In this document: positions 10,946 to 22,401 of the stretch, piece by piece | Layout of the letters: each line of letters opens with the position of its first letter | Position numbering within the stretch: the stretch's first letter is position 1 | The notes under the pieces: model-generated | What the model was told of the DNA's origin: nothing | Seen by the model: only the letters and a program-made list of their open reading frames with translations | Database searches by the model: none | DNA from: Durusdinium trenchii | Lineage: Eukaryota; Sar; Dinophyceae; Suessiales; Symbiodiniaceae | Assembly (NCBI GenBank): GCA_963970005.1 | Contig: CAXAMN010008524.1 | Coordinates: 104,247-168,246, forward strand | Length of the DNA: 64,000 bases | Direction of reading: 5' to 3' | Made by a program: the position numbers and the translations under genes

Positions 10946-12742
10946 AGATATGTATATAATTACATCTATATATACGTATATAACCCCCTTGAAGTTTTCA
11001 TTACAAAATGACACACCCCGGGGTGTTTATGACAGGGGGCATTTTGTAGAGACTCTGGCTTTCAATTTTTCTACAAAATCAAACACTGGCCTGGCAAAGA
11101 TCATCGAAAAGGCACTAAAAATCTCACCTTCTGAGGTGGGGTTGTGATTCTGTAGAAGAGCACCAGTTTTTTGGAAAAGTGCTCCTAAATGCCAAAGTTC
11201 CTGGTAAAAAGAGAGAGAGAGAGTGCGTGTGTGTGTGTGTACTGCGGTTCTTGTGTGTGTTGCTTTTGTAAGGATGTTCCTGAATGGTTCTCCAAATCAG
11301 AATGCACAAGAACAAACATGCATTTTCAGCGGTGAGAATTCAGAATTCGATTTGTTTGGAAGATTCGGGGTTTGACACATGGAACGTTCCTACTTCCAGG
11401 CTCTGAAAAAAAACAAGGGGAGAAAACTTGAATAGTGTCAAGCGCCAATATGCAGAACATGTACATGCCTACAGAATCAGAACACGCCAAGAAAACCTTA
11501 AAGAGACCGCAGATCACTACAAAATCCGTTTCGCCACAAAATCACCTGGCCAAAATGTGGCTCCTGAAAGTCAATTTTTGGAGCTCTTGATGCTTGGGCT
11601 GTGATGTTGTAACAAAATGTTTGCATCAACCAACTCTTGATTTTATTGAGTCAGACGATTGCCTGAGAGGCTGTGAGGTTGCAATGTGTAGACTTCACAG
11701 GGGGGCCCCATGGTTGGGCTCTCGATTTGTAACTACAAAATCAGACGCCCCAGCCTTCTCCCGAACTCACAGGGGTATTATATATATACATTACGAAAGC
11801 CAGCCGACAGGCTAGGCTTGAGCTTATAGACCGAACGAAGTGAGTTAAGGGGGTGTGGGGGGTAGGAGGCGAAAAGGCACCATTTGAGAGGGTGAACCCG
11901 GAGCTTGCCTGGGGAGAGCGCTCCAAAGCGAGGGTCAGAAAAGCAGTGAAGTGGGGTCTGGTGATGCGAGTGATGCAATGGACGCCGAGTAGGGCGTGGA
12001 GGCTATTTGGACAATGGGCATTGAGCACTGGAGTGGAGACAGGCACCCATGTACAGAACAACCATCCTAGTCTCTACTATACTTGAGAAGTGATGTATTG
12101 GGGCCAGTATGGTAGTTGGTTGGCAGCGACGAGCGCCTATCAGAAAAGGGGCCCGTGTGGATAGCAACTTGGTGGGGTGAAGAGATTGCTGATTGAGGTG
12201 GGTTATAGTCACGGATCTGTGGAGTATTTTTGGATGACGGTTGGTCACGCCAATGCTAGGCAAGAAGTGACAAGGCATCACTCCGGCAGCAGTCGAAACT
12301 TACAACTTGACATTTGTGGGAGCGTGACAAATTACCACCTCACACGGAAGATCCGGCTTGGCAAGCAGTAACAAGCTTTGCCACGCGCCGGTACCGATTC
12401 CCTCGTGGTGTGAGAATGTACAATGTCGTAATCACGGCAACAAAGCCTCGCAAACATGTCAGTTCATCACTTGTGCTGAAGCTCACTTCGAGACATTGTG
12501 GTGATCCAATCGCATCAGATGCACATACAGCCTACTCGGCCTACTCCAAATTGGCATGAACACACGGCAGGTGAGGGGGGGTTGACAGAAGACTTTTGTA
12601 TTTACTGTATTTGTGACAAGGGTGAGGGTGACAGCTGCAGGACATGGTTTGTTGATAGGGGCAAAACTCCGTTTGTCGCCGCACAAAGCATCAATTAAAG
12701 TAGAGCAGAACAGCATTGTGTTGTGCTTTTAAAATATGTATG
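10946..12742. other. Spacer without supported genes
   Basis: No recognisable coding domain is present. A (GA)n/(GT)n microsatellite lies at about 11210-11240. Short open frames on both strands have no motif. Confidence 0.5.
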
Positions 12743-12818
12743 TGTGAAACAAGGACACACCTCAACCTACATGTACAAACGCGTAGGCCCTTAGAGCACA
12801 AAAGACGCACTATCCGCA
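12743..12818 (+). repeat. E2 left LTR, 76 bp
   Basis: It begins TGTGAAACAAGG and ends ATCCGCA; the copy at 19535 matches without indels. It is preceded by GTATG. Confidence 0.95.
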
Positions 12819-12830
12819 TGGTAGCGGAGC
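12819..12830 (+). promoter_or_regulatory. E2 primer-binding site
   Basis: TGGTAGCGGAGC follows the terminal CA of the left LTR with no gap. The LTR's last A plus the TG of this site create an ATG; here that frame closes after four codons. Confidence 0.9.
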
Positions 12831-13103
12831 CGTGACGGTGATTTCTAGCGTCTCACCAGGCTCCAGCGCGGATCCCCGAAGCACCAGTGTTTGCTGCGCC
12901 ACTTGCTGAGCGACCATAGAAACTGGTGTGGCTGTGGTCTCGCATTCAGAGCTTGTGGTTACGTGAAGACCGAGCGAGAGCTTCCTCACCGACAGTTGCC
13001 TTGCCCCCATCCTTGAGTTTGATAGGTTGGTTGAGGAGTTGGCGGAGTTCCAACATCATAAAGCCCAAGAAGGTTCCTGACCTTGAGAAGGGTACGAAGG
13101 CTG

Positions 13104-14364
13104 ATGGATGGATCAGGTGGTGACCTCACTATGGCAGGTGCTGGTATGACCGAGCTCACCCAAGCCTTGATTGGAGCTGCCCAGGCCGCTACGTTAGCTG
13201 CAAGCCAGGCTGCCCAGGCCACGGCAAGTCAGGGTGCGCCTACGAGTGGAGGTGATTCTGGTGGGTTGAAGAAAGATTTGGCCAAGTTGATACCCCGACC
13301 ACAGGTGTTCAATCCAGCAGACCGTGAGCAGGAGGTCTTACAGTGGAGAGATTGGTTTTGGAGTTTGAAGCAAGTTTTAGTTGTTGTGGATGGATCGTAC
13401 CAAGACGAGCTGGAGAAGATGGAGGCCAATCCCACCGTGGAGTATGACGTATGAGCGCCTTGGAGGAGGAAAGCTGACTGGTGATATGAAATCAGCGATC
13501 TTGCTGAGGTCAGTGGGAGGTCAGATGAAAACCCACTTGAACATCACGTTGAACGAGGGCAGCAGTTACAACAAGATCAGGGAGTCCATCCTGGCCTTCG
13601 ATACAGCTACAACCAAATGGAACGAGTCAGCCGCCTTGTCCTTATCGAATGTGAGCCCAATCCTTTCGAATACAGATGGTCCAGTTCCAATGGAAGTTGA
13701 TAGAGTACAGAAAGGGAAAGGTGGCAAAGACCAGAAGGGCAAAGGAAAGGATGCCAAGTCAAAGGGGAAAGGAAAGGATGACAAAGGCAAGGGCAAGAGC
13801 AAAGGTGGGAAGTTCGGAGGAGGAGCAAAAGAAGGCAAAGGCAAAGGTGCCAAAGACAACAAAGGGGGCAAGGGGAAGGGCAATGGAGAAGTATGCTGGA
13901 CGTGCGGGAAGCCTGGACATCAGGCGAAAGACTGCTGGCGAGCGCGACAGGTCGAAGCACCGGCAACCCAAAGTGTGACAGGATCAAGCCAGCACACTAC
14001 ATCTCCATCTACTACAACAAGTGGCACAGGTGGTGAAGGAGATCAGAGCACGACAGCAAAGTCAGTACGACGAGTTTCGCAACCAGCTGTTTTTGATTTG
14101 CCAGAAGCTTCGACAGATGGTTCAATTCGAGTTGCGCACGAGGCCACAGTGGAGTTCTACAACATCTCCACTGATGATGAGGATGAATGTGAGAGAAGGG
14201 GCTATGCGGTGAATACGGTGCATGAGAGAATGGAGGAAAGCACAAAGGATGGCCGATGCATCTCTGTTCCCAGGCTTCATGAGAGAATTGGGGGAGGAAG
14301 CGACAGGTTGTACGCCCTATTTGCAAGATGCCCAAGGAACCAAGATCAAGACCTATGGGAGTAA
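13104..14364 (+). pseudogene. E2 gag (capsid/nucleocapsid), frameshifted with internal deletion
   Basis: The first ATG in frame is at 13104. The N-terminal part (to 13454) has an Ala-rich stretch and then LIPRPQVFNPADREQEVLQW, homologous to E3 gag. The frame changes near 13445. The second part continues with KLTGDMKSAILLRSVGGQMK, a long Lys/Gly-rich basic tract (13700-13890), and the zinc knuckle CWTCGKPGHQAKDC (13894-13935, CX2CX4HX4C), which binds RNA. Compared with E3, roughly 95 residues of the capsid core are missing at the frame junction, so a deletion caused the frameshift. Confidence 0.85.
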
Positions 14365-14557
14365 AGATGTGGACATCATCCTATGGTCTACAGAAGGTCG
14401 CCAAGTGATCTTGAAAGAAAAAGTCACCTTCAGTGACAATCCTCTCATTTGGAAGGCTCATGAAGAGTGGATGGTCCTTGGACGCAAGCTCAATGTGTTT
14501 GACACATGGGGAGCTGGAAGTGCCGTTGACGTTTCAGAACCAAAGCCTTGTGGTTGA
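14222..14557 (+). pseudogene. E2 aspartic protease remnant, active site lost
   Basis: The frame contains ADASLFPGFMRELG followed by TPYLQDAQGTKIKTYG and then VTFSDNP. In E3 the equivalent position reads IILDSGSDA, with the catalytic Asp-Ser-Gly. In E2 the residues before ASLFPG read AQRMAD, so the triad is absent. The C-terminal part is also shortened relative to E3. It lies between the zinc-knuckle gag and integrase, as in copia. Confidence 0.6.
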
Positions 14558-16106
14558 TGCCTATCTCAACACCACAGGTGATTCGCACGTTGGCCGTCCA
14601 GCTGAATGAGGAGTTGCAGAGGACGTCAGAAGAGCACTTTGGGTGGCAGAAGAAAAGTGATTATTGGTTGGGATTGCATTTGGGGCGCTCCTATCAAAGC
14701 CCTCAGTTCATTCCAGGCTTCAGGAGTCAAGATGAAGGCTATTGTCGGTCCACCTTAGTGAACAAGAGGGGACAGTGGGAGTTGGTTGAAATGGCCGAAC
14801 CCATCGACAGCTTGGAAGATCAGGAGGAGCCGATCGAAGAGTTGAAGGGGGAAGAGATGAGTAAGATCATGACGTTCATCGCCCAAGAAGGAACAACTCC
14901 AGAAGCTTTTGGGTTTGATTTGAATGAGGGTTTCAATTGGTACAAGCCCAGGGCGGAGGAGATTGAAGATGTGGAAATTCCTGGAGGAGAGCGGGAAGAA
15001 GGGGCGAACCTTGATGATCAGCTTGTCCGGTTTGAAGTTGGACCAGCGCTGCCAAGTCACATCCAGGTCAAAGGCGTTGTCTTGACGCTGGAGAGCCCAT
15101 TGAGGAGTTTGAGAGCGGCGCGCGCATACTACAAGATCGGTCAAAGCGGAGGAAAGAGGAAATGTTTCAGCAGATTGTTGGAGCACCAGAACAAGGTCGA
15201 GCTGTTGTTGGCACGAGATTTAGCAGCTCAGGCAGAGGCGTTTGAGAAGCGCATCCCTCTGAAACAGGCAGTGGCAAAGGAACCGACGGAGGAAGAGAAA
15301 AGACAGCATCAGCTGACACACATCCCATACGCCCCATGGTGTGCCTTTTGCCTGAAACATCAAGCGCGGCAGGACCAGCACAGGAGGACAGGCAGAGCTC
15401 GTGAACAAGGATGTCCAACCATCTCATTTGACCTATGCCATGTGAGAGCCTCAGGATCTGGAGCTTTGGGAGCTGAAGATGAAGAAGACAAAGCCCAGGA
15501 AGGAGTGGCTGATGAAGGTGGAGCACTACTCCTGGTAGCGGTATGCTCACAGACAGGGTATTTGTTGGCTTTGCCATTGAAGTCGAAGGGGCAACTGGCA
15601 TTGATCGCTCACGAGCTATTAGCCTTCACTCAAATCCTGGGCATGAGGAGGTTCAGTATTACTCAGACAATGAGCCGACCTTGCGACAAGCACTCAAACT
15701 CCTGGCCCAATCAAGGTCAGCCCTTGGGTTGAAGACGACAATGAGGACTACACGAATCTATGATGCAGCAGGGAACAGCCTGGTGGAGAATGCAATTCAG
15801 AGGATCAGGAATGTTGCTGCGACCCTCAGGGAGAGCCTGACAGAATCGACAGGTCTACGCTTCAGCAGTCAGCATCCCCTATGGACATGGGCGTGCAGGC
15901 ATGGAGCTTGGCTGTTGAACAGGTTCCAACCTTTCCAGGGCTCAACGAGCTATGAGTTGTGTCAAGGGAGAACCCATGAGGGAAAACTATGTGAGTATGG
16001 AAAGATTGCTTTGCATACTCGAAGCCCAAGCAAGGATTCAAAGCAGACCCCAGATGGAAGGTTGGCGTTTGTTTGGGAAAGACGGGGAGTCAGGACGCTT
16101 GGGTGA
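14548..16106 (+). pseudogene. E2 integrase with frameshift
   Basis: A linker of about 250 residues precedes the zinc-binding region HQLTHIPYAPWCAFCLKHQ (about 15310-15365). The first catalytic Asp is in ISFDLCH (codon 15430-15432). After a frameshift near 15640 comes the second Asp in YYSDNEPT (codon 15666-15668) and the Glu in SLVENAIQRIR (about 15783). D, D and E are in the right order and roughly the right spacing for a copia integrase, which joins the cDNA ends to target DNA. The downstream part, to 16106, includes AWLLNRFQPFQGSTSYEL, the usual conserved block after the catalytic core. Confidence 0.85.
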
Positions 16107-16960
16107 TAGGTGACGACAACAGAGTTTTCCTGAGCAGGTCATTGAGGAGAGTGTCCCACGCAAACAAGAAGTACCTGGCATGCTACCAGAACTTCAGGGC
16201 TTACTCATGGGAGTTCCAGCAAAACTTTGGGGGACGCATTGTACCTTCAAAGAGGCTAGCTGCTATGGTGACAGGACCAATGGGAGTTCCTATGCCGGTG
16301 AGCAAAGCCATGGCAGACCATGATGAGGACGCATTGGAGGTTCTAGCGTTCACAGAGACTTTAGCTGGGAAGCTTGAGGAAGCGCAGGATCTCATGGTTG
16401 AAGAGAAGAAGCCGACCAAGGGTGATGCCAGCAAAGAAGATGAAGAGAAGATATTGGCAGAAGACAAGAAAAAGGATTACGTGGAGGAAGAAGTTCAAGA
16501 GTTGATCCCGGTGAGCCACCCGGATCAGGTCGATGAGAGTCGAAACCAGGCAGGTCCTTCATCAGTGAGACCGAGTACGCCGAGACCTATGACTCAGAAG
16601 AGTTCTCTCGAAAAAGGAGCAGGAGAACCAGCAGGGAAGAGATTCAAGGTGACATTTGAAAAGAATGTCCACAGCTTGGAGCCTGAAGCTCCAGAGGCCA
16701 AGAGGATGAAGCCAGAAGAAGGAGCGCAAGAGGAGAGGCGAGTTGAAGCAACAGAAGTTGAGGGAAGACTTTACTACCACATGGACAAGGTCATGGAAGA
16801 GGACTTTCTGGAATGGGAAGATGAATGGGCTTTAGAAGAGGAGGAGTCCTTTCAGGACATTCCAGATGAGCTTTGGTATGATGCCCCGCTGGACAGAGTC
16901 CCACCGGATCCACCCAAATGGGTAGATGAGTTGGCCAATGAAGTGGAAGAGAGGAGGCTC
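16073..16960 (+). pseudogene. E2 integrase C-terminal region and linker to RT
   Basis: The frame opens with AWVIGDDNRVFLSRSLRRVS, a basic segment after the integrase core, then becomes strongly acidic and Lys/Glu-rich (16370-16520 and 16690-16870). This matches the variable linker between integrase and RT in copia polyproteins. The frame runs unbroken into the start of RT and ends at 17173. Confidence 0.65.
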
Positions 16961-16964
16961 CAGA

Positions 16965-17900
16965 AGCTTGGAGTGTCAGTTCCTTTGGAGGAGTGGAAGA
17001 GTGGGTACAAGAAGTTGACCACGAGATTTGTCCATGATTGGAGGGCAAAACAAAGGTCCAAGCTACCAGGAGCATCAAAGCAGTTCTTGAGGAGGTCAAG
17101 AATGGTAGCAAGGGAATATGCTACAGACCGAAGAGATGATGTTCATAGTCTGCAAGTGGAAGCCAGGCGTTGAGGCTGGTACCGACGCTGTACCTGATGA
17201 GGAAGAAAGAAGCAGAAGATGGTGGCCCGCAAGTTCAGCTTGGCTCACTGGACGTGAAGGATGCCTTTCCTCAAGTCCCACAAGATGAGCCTACTCAGGT
17301 GACAACGGCCACAGGACACTTCGAAGTCCGACGGAATCTCCTAGGACTGCGGATTGGGGCGAAGGCTTGGTTTGGCTGGCTGCGCGAGAACGGATTTGAG
17401 TTCTCAAAGACCAACCCATGCTTGGGAAAGTTCACAAACAAGATGACAGTACCGATCCATGTGGATGATGTGCTACATCTTGGAGAGAAAGAGTATGTCA
17501 TGGACTACTTCCTACCCAACATCAAGGATCGATTCGAGATCTCAGAACAGCATCTCACAGGCCCTGGAAGTTCATTTCAGTTTCTGAGGAGGACATACGA
17601 AGAGACGGAAACTGGACTGAAGGTTCATCCTGGCAAATATGCAGAGAACATGGTAGAGATGTACGAGGAGAAGATGGGACGAGCGAAGGTCCAGTCTCTG
17701 CCGTGCAGCCAGGAGATGCTTGAAGCTGATGGAACTACACAGCTACGACCGGATCTTGCAGGTCTCTATTCCCAGGAGCGGCTGGATGTCTCGTATGTGA
17801 TCAAGGAGCTTGCTGGGTCTATGTCATGTCCAACAACCGGAAGTTTGAAGGAGCTGGGTAAGTTGGTTGGATACCCGAAGAACACAATGGGACAATACAG
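16965..17900 (+). pseudogene. E2 reverse transcriptase, one frameshift
   Basis: RT N-terminal sequence FLRRSRMVAREYATDRRDDV lies near 17082-17141. The frame shifts near 17145-17170. Then follow LGSLDVKDAFPQVP (motif A Asp), RNLLGLRIGAKAWFGW in place of the LYGL/APR-x-W block, and PIHVDDVLHLGE with HVDD at 17458-17469 as the catalytic box. The segment RPDLAGLYSQERLDVSYVIKEL (near 17750) corresponds to the RT-RNase H connection. The enzyme would copy the genomic RNA into cDNA inside virus-like particles. Confidence 0.85.
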
Positions 17901-17961
17901 TATGCTGGAAATTGGAGAACCAGGAGAAGGACTTTCAACGATAACTACAAAAGGAAGATGG

Positions 17962-18420
17962 CTCCTGGAGACATTCTCTGACAGCGATTGGTCAGGTTCC
18001 AAGAGCCACAGACGCTCCACGTCAGCGGCAATCCATGTGGCCAATGGGGTGGTGATCTTCGCCAGCTCACGAGGACAGAAGAGTGTAACCTTGCTGAATT
18101 AACCTCACTGGTTTCAGCGGCAGCAGATGGAATCTACTTGAAGAAGTGCTTGGAGTTCATTGCCGAGGAGCAAGTTGTTCACCATTGCTTGGCCGACAAC
18201 TCAGCAGCACTCCACCTATGCCATAGGAAGGGTCCCGGAAGACTTCAGCATATTTCCGGGAAATTACTGTGGATTCAGGATTTGGTGGCCCAAGAAGAAC
18301 TACAAGCACGAGCGGTTGGAATAGTTTACAATATTGCAGATCTCGGCACAAAGCCACTCACCAAGAACCACATCAGCTTGATCTTCCATTGGTGCAATGC
18401 TCGACGAAGTGATGGAGAGA
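17962..18420 (+). pseudogene. E2 RNase H
   Basis: The first block, TFSDSDWSGSKSHRRSTSA (about 17970-18030), carries the first catalytic Asp. After a frameshift come NLAELTSLVSAAADGIYLKK (second block, with Glu), LADNSAALHLCHRKG (Asp block) and YNIADLGTKPLTKNHI, the usual end signature. The order and spacing are typical. The second frame continues without a stop into the membrane-spanning tail. Confidence 0.82.
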
Positions 18421-19364
18421 GACTAGGCCAGGAGGAGCATAGTCGTTTGCAGGAGATGAGCGTGGGCCGAGTCAAGACTAGCAAGTTGGCAAAGTTGCTC
18501 AACCGCATTCTTCTGCTTGAGGGCCTTGAGCAGGTGGCCGGATCAAGAGAGGAGAACATGGAGATCGAGCTCACAAAGGACGATGGATGGTGGTGGTGGT
18601 TCTTCATCACTGTGATTATGGTGGTGATGATCATCAGCTTGGTGGCCGTAATGGCTATGATGTGGAAACGAATCAAGATGTTGGAAGACGTGATTCAGCA
18701 GATCAAGGATGACAACCATGTGGACGTCATGACCCAGGGGGCACTGACGTATGAAGTTGAGGAGAAAGTGAAGGAGATTGGAAAAGAAGTGAAGGGTGTG
18801 AAGGTCTATGCGCAACAGATCCACAGGGGCTTGGTGAAAGCTTCAGGGTATGTGGATGCCACGGAGTTCCATGAAGGTGAATGGAAGCACTGGAACTACC
18901 TACAAGAAAGCAACAGGTATTTTGATCTTCGAAGGATCGATGCCCAAGTCAACGAGTACCTGAAGGCGAAGGAAGAGAGAGATGAAGAGTTGGATGAGCA
19001 ACAAGTCCCGCTGAGAAGCCCTCATCAGCAGGACGAAGCACAAGGTGACGACGAAATGATTGAAGGTGAAGAAACAGTCCAAGTGGTGCTGGATTCAGGA
19101 GAAGTAGTGGAGATTCCTTTGAGGTTCATCGAGGTCCGCGAGCCGGAGAGTGAGAACGATGTGGAAATGAATGATGCGCCGAGAACACCACAAGGAGAAG
19201 AAGCACCAGCACCAGTACTGAGCGAGGGAGTCCGAATGCCTAGCAGTCTTGACGACCCAACCATTAGCCAAGCTACGACCGGCTGGATTTCGGGCATGTT
19301 AGGAAGCTGGTGGCGTTCGATAAGCCCGCAGCACGATCATGCCTCCGTGCAAAGCAACACATGA
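18421..19364 (+). CDS. E2 post-RNase H tail with transmembrane segment
   Basis: The RNase H frame stays open for about 310 further codons. Residues encoded at 18588-18668 read WWWWFFITVIMVVMIISLVA, then VMAMMWK, a clear membrane-spanning helix with basic residues on its 3' side. After it comes a segment rich in heptad-like Val/Ile/Leu and Lys/Glu (18670-18840), then an acidic region, ending in GWISGMLGSWWRSI. Ordinary copia Pol ends at RNase H, so this is an extra module in the position where some LTR elements carry an env-like gene. E3 has a counterpart. Function is unknown, and no receptor-binding or fusion motif is recognised. Confidence 0.7.
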
Positions 19365-19523
19365 TGAGGTGTGACAAAGATTGGTGGCACGCAAACCAAA
19401 ATGATGAGCATGAAAAGAAATTTGAGATTTACAAGGAGATGGATAAACACTATCCATTTTTGGATTGTGATGAGCTGCCATTTTAGAAGCTCGATCGAGA
19501 GCACGCCACTTTGCTACTCGGTC

Positions 19524-19534
19524 GAAAGGAGGAG
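19524..19534 (+). promoter_or_regulatory. E2 polypurine tract
   Basis: GAAAGGAGGAG lies directly against the right LTR, the standard priming site for second-strand synthesis. Confidence 0.85.
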
Positions 19535-19610
19535 TGTGAAACAAGAACACACCTCAACCTACATGTACAAACCCGCAGGCCCTTAGAGCACAAAAGACGC
19601 GCTATTCGCA
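19535..19610 (+). repeat. E2 right LTR, 76 bp
   Basis: It begins TGTGAAACAAGA and ends ATTCGCA, followed by GTATG, the target duplication. Confidence 0.95.
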
Positions 19611-22214
19611 GTATGTAATATGCGGAGCCTTCGAAATAGATTCAAAATATGTTGCAAACGCACATGTTTCCGGACCAAACGACATAGAAGTGAAAAGTTC
19701 AACAACTGTTGTCAAGGCCACGGATGTGCACAATATCCATGGGACGCTAAGGGTACGCATGAGTGGGCATGATGGCAAACCCCAGTGAAACTGTGCAAGA
19801 CAATTTTGCGCAATAACATGCGAAAACCATGAAACAGTGTTACTCAGCTTGGTACCATGAAGAGAGAAGACACAAATGGAAAAACATGTTTTCTTGGGAA
19901 AAAATCAAGACAATTGGAACACTAACAGTTTGGTTCTCAGAAAACTGGCGGACATGTTCTCCCAGAAGAGCTGTTTCTCCAACTCATAGGCACGCAGTAC
20001 ATAAGTGTACGCAGTACGAATATACATGCATTTGTCAGAATGTGCACCACAGAATGAATATTTTTTGGTATTTTTTAGCTGCGTTTTGCCGTTTTGCCTG
20101 GATTCCAATGTGCTGTGTGAAACACAAGTTGTACAATGACGATAGTGCTGTCGAACTCGTCGCATCAGGCCTTCCGACCAAGACTTGTTGACGGTCAGGC
20201 ATTGGGATTTGGTCTACAAGTTTACACAATCTTTGCGCGCATGCGCCCGCGTGTCCGCGTGCCTGCGTGCGTTCGAGCTTGCTGCCAACTCCTCATCCAT
20301 AAGTGTTTGGCACACCTGTAGGCGCTGAAGATTCATCCTCTTGTGTGTTCACCGTTCAATGCAGACTTTGATGGTGTGACACTTAATACGGCAGCGCAAA
20401 GCTCAAAGAGCAGATCTATCAAAAATCAAACTACGGTGCAGCTGAAACTTTTCCATGCTTCAGGTGATACCATGACAATTCACCTTACTCTCAGTTTGAA
20501 ACTCAATCAGACGTTGCGGTTTTCTGGTGCAGATAATTTATCAGATAATGTACCTGCTAGAAACATGACCGGCAAAGCCCGGCCAAACGGCTGATTGTCG
20601 AAGGTGAGGAAGCTCAAAAGGAGGCACATGACCTGATGATGCCCAGCAGGCCGAACCACAAAACTGTGAGATGTGTCAATTGGTGAGTCATATTATGTTG
20701 CTTTTGTAGTGCTGACTCTTCAAAGCACTTCAAGTGAGACTGAAATGACGCTGTGACAAATGTTGGTTGATGCTGTTCGTGTTGTGAACCGTGTTGTGCA
20801 TAATTTGAAGCTCCTTTGCTTCGAGGAACCTGAGATCGCCAGCTCACGGCGAGCCTGTCATTGGACCTACTCAAGATATGGTGTTGGGGTGCGCATCTTG
20901 GCGTTCGCAGTGGATACGACGGATTACTCACGCTCGCACTATTCATTTAGTTCCTAAGTTTTTAGGGAAGCATTTTTAGTGAAAAGCCCACGGAGATTGC
21001 AATTGTGTTGTGCTTTCCTTGGTGCCAGACTCTACTATATGACGTCGCCTCCAGAATCAAAGGCTCCAGAGGTGCACACTTGTACAACGAAAACGTCACA
21101 AACATTGGGTAGTGGATAATGTCATTGTTTGTTGGCAAGTCCATTTAGGTCAAGTCAAGCCCTTCCGCGCACGAAAGGATTTAACATCTTACTTGTAGGC
21201 AAGAATATGCAAGGCTTGCCAGAGAATCGAAGATAAAGACGAGCTGGTCTTGATTGCAGCTGCTTGTGCAGCGGGTGAGGTGTGTGAGCCTTTGTTAGTT
21301 TGCCTGACACGTTCTCCAGCCTTGGTCTGTCTTGAAAGGCTCTCCGCTCAATGAAAAACAAATTACTGTAATTGTGTTTAGGCCCCACGATGAAGAGCTC
21401 ATTGTGCCACGCTCTTTGCTGATGGAATTGGCTCCGGAGGACAGCTGGTTCATGGTCATTTCTACAGTACCATTTTCCAATGGTGTGTTTGGATGTATTG
21501 AATCATTGCCAATCCTTGCGCTCCCCACATACCTCTTCCCATACAGTGCAGAGGGGTATTAGCAATTTAGAAGCATGAACATATCGAGAGTTAAAATCTA
21601 GTTTGTGCAAGGCCCTAACCACCGCAGGAATGCGGAAGTATCTTGGGGACTGACAGTGACTGGGCTCCCATGGCTTTGGGCATATAAGACATCCATGATC
21701 AGTGAATGAATCATTTAAAGACACTGCCCCGTGAGAACCTGCCTGGCTGCTCGCCAGCGGCCCCGGTAACACTCCTACAAGTGATTGGATTTTGAACATC
21801 CTTCTCCAATAATCATATAAGCAGCCACTTTTATTCAGGCTTTACCAAAGTAGTCTACCACATGCTCTATTTGTTTGTCTATCATCAGTATTCGCTTGTG
21901 AACGAGATAAGCCCCCCACATAAACGAGATACTTTTGCTTGATGACACTAAAGTAGTCTGAACGAGATACATCGAGATACTGTGGCACGACCTCCTACTT
22001 AAGTAGTGTCTAGACGAGATAGGGCCCCCACATTAGATAGCGTATTTCGTCACAATGTCCTTCCCTTCCAAAGTCTGAGCGCAGCTTGAAGTTTTGCTAG
22101 TGAAATTGGGGCCATCGGGAGTATGTGACTGGTGGAAGTCTTGCCAGAGGAATGTGTCAGTTTGAGATAATACATCATCTACCAGGTGAGACAAAAAGGC
22201 TACTGCAACCAATG
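19611..22214. other. Spacer without supported genes
   Basis: No recognisable domain is present in any frame. It contains scattered short frames and a set of ACGAGATA repeats near its end. Confidence 0.5.
21901..22022. repeat. Irregular ACGAGATA repeats
   Basis: ACGAGATA (or TCGAGATA) occurs five times, at about 21902, 21923, 21962, 21972 and 22013. Two copies are followed by similar runs reading CCCCCACAT. The spacing is irregular. Confidence 0.6.
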
Positions 22215-22286
22215 TGTGTGGCTTTGAACATGTCACTACGGTACCGCATGAGACCCTTTGACGCTCGAGAATGCAGGAGCGTTTCA
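22215..22286 (+). repeat. E3 left LTR, 72 bp
   Basis: It starts TGTGTGGCTTTGAACATG and ends GCGTTTCA. The exact start within the TGTGTG run is uncertain by a few bases. Confidence 0.9.
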
Positions 22287-22288
22287 GA

Positions 22289-22300
22289 TGGTAGCGGAGC
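22289..22300 (+). promoter_or_regulatory. E3 primer-binding site
   Basis: TGGTAGCGGAGC, identical to the sites in E1, E2 and E4, two bases beyond the LTR. Confidence 0.88.
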
Positions 22301-22401
22301 CGATGATCCACATTCTATGAGTCTGCGGGGAGGCTCCTTGCTGGTCATCGAAGAGGACAGGACCCAATCCTCACCGATGGCCGGCGTCCAGGGCGATCTT
22401 C

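Larger units (their letters stand above)
12743..19610 (+). mobile_element. E2: complete Ty1/copia LTR retrotransposon, 6.87 kb
   Basis: All structural hallmarks are present. The 76-bp LTRs run TG...CA at 12743-12818 and 19535-19610. An identical 5-bp target duplication GTATG flanks the element at 12738-12742 and 19611-19615. The primer-binding site abuts the left LTR and a polypurine tract abuts the right LTR. The interior reads gag, protease remnant, integrase, RT, RNase H, then a membrane-spanning tail. Integrase before RT marks it as copia. The LTRs differ at about five of 76 positions. Frameshifts in gag, integrase and RT and loss of the protease active site make it non-autonomous. Confidence 0.92.

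Noticed and set aside
13566-13987. Pro/Leu/Ser-rich minus-strand frames
   Set aside because: Antisense of the Lys/Gly-rich gag tract of E2.
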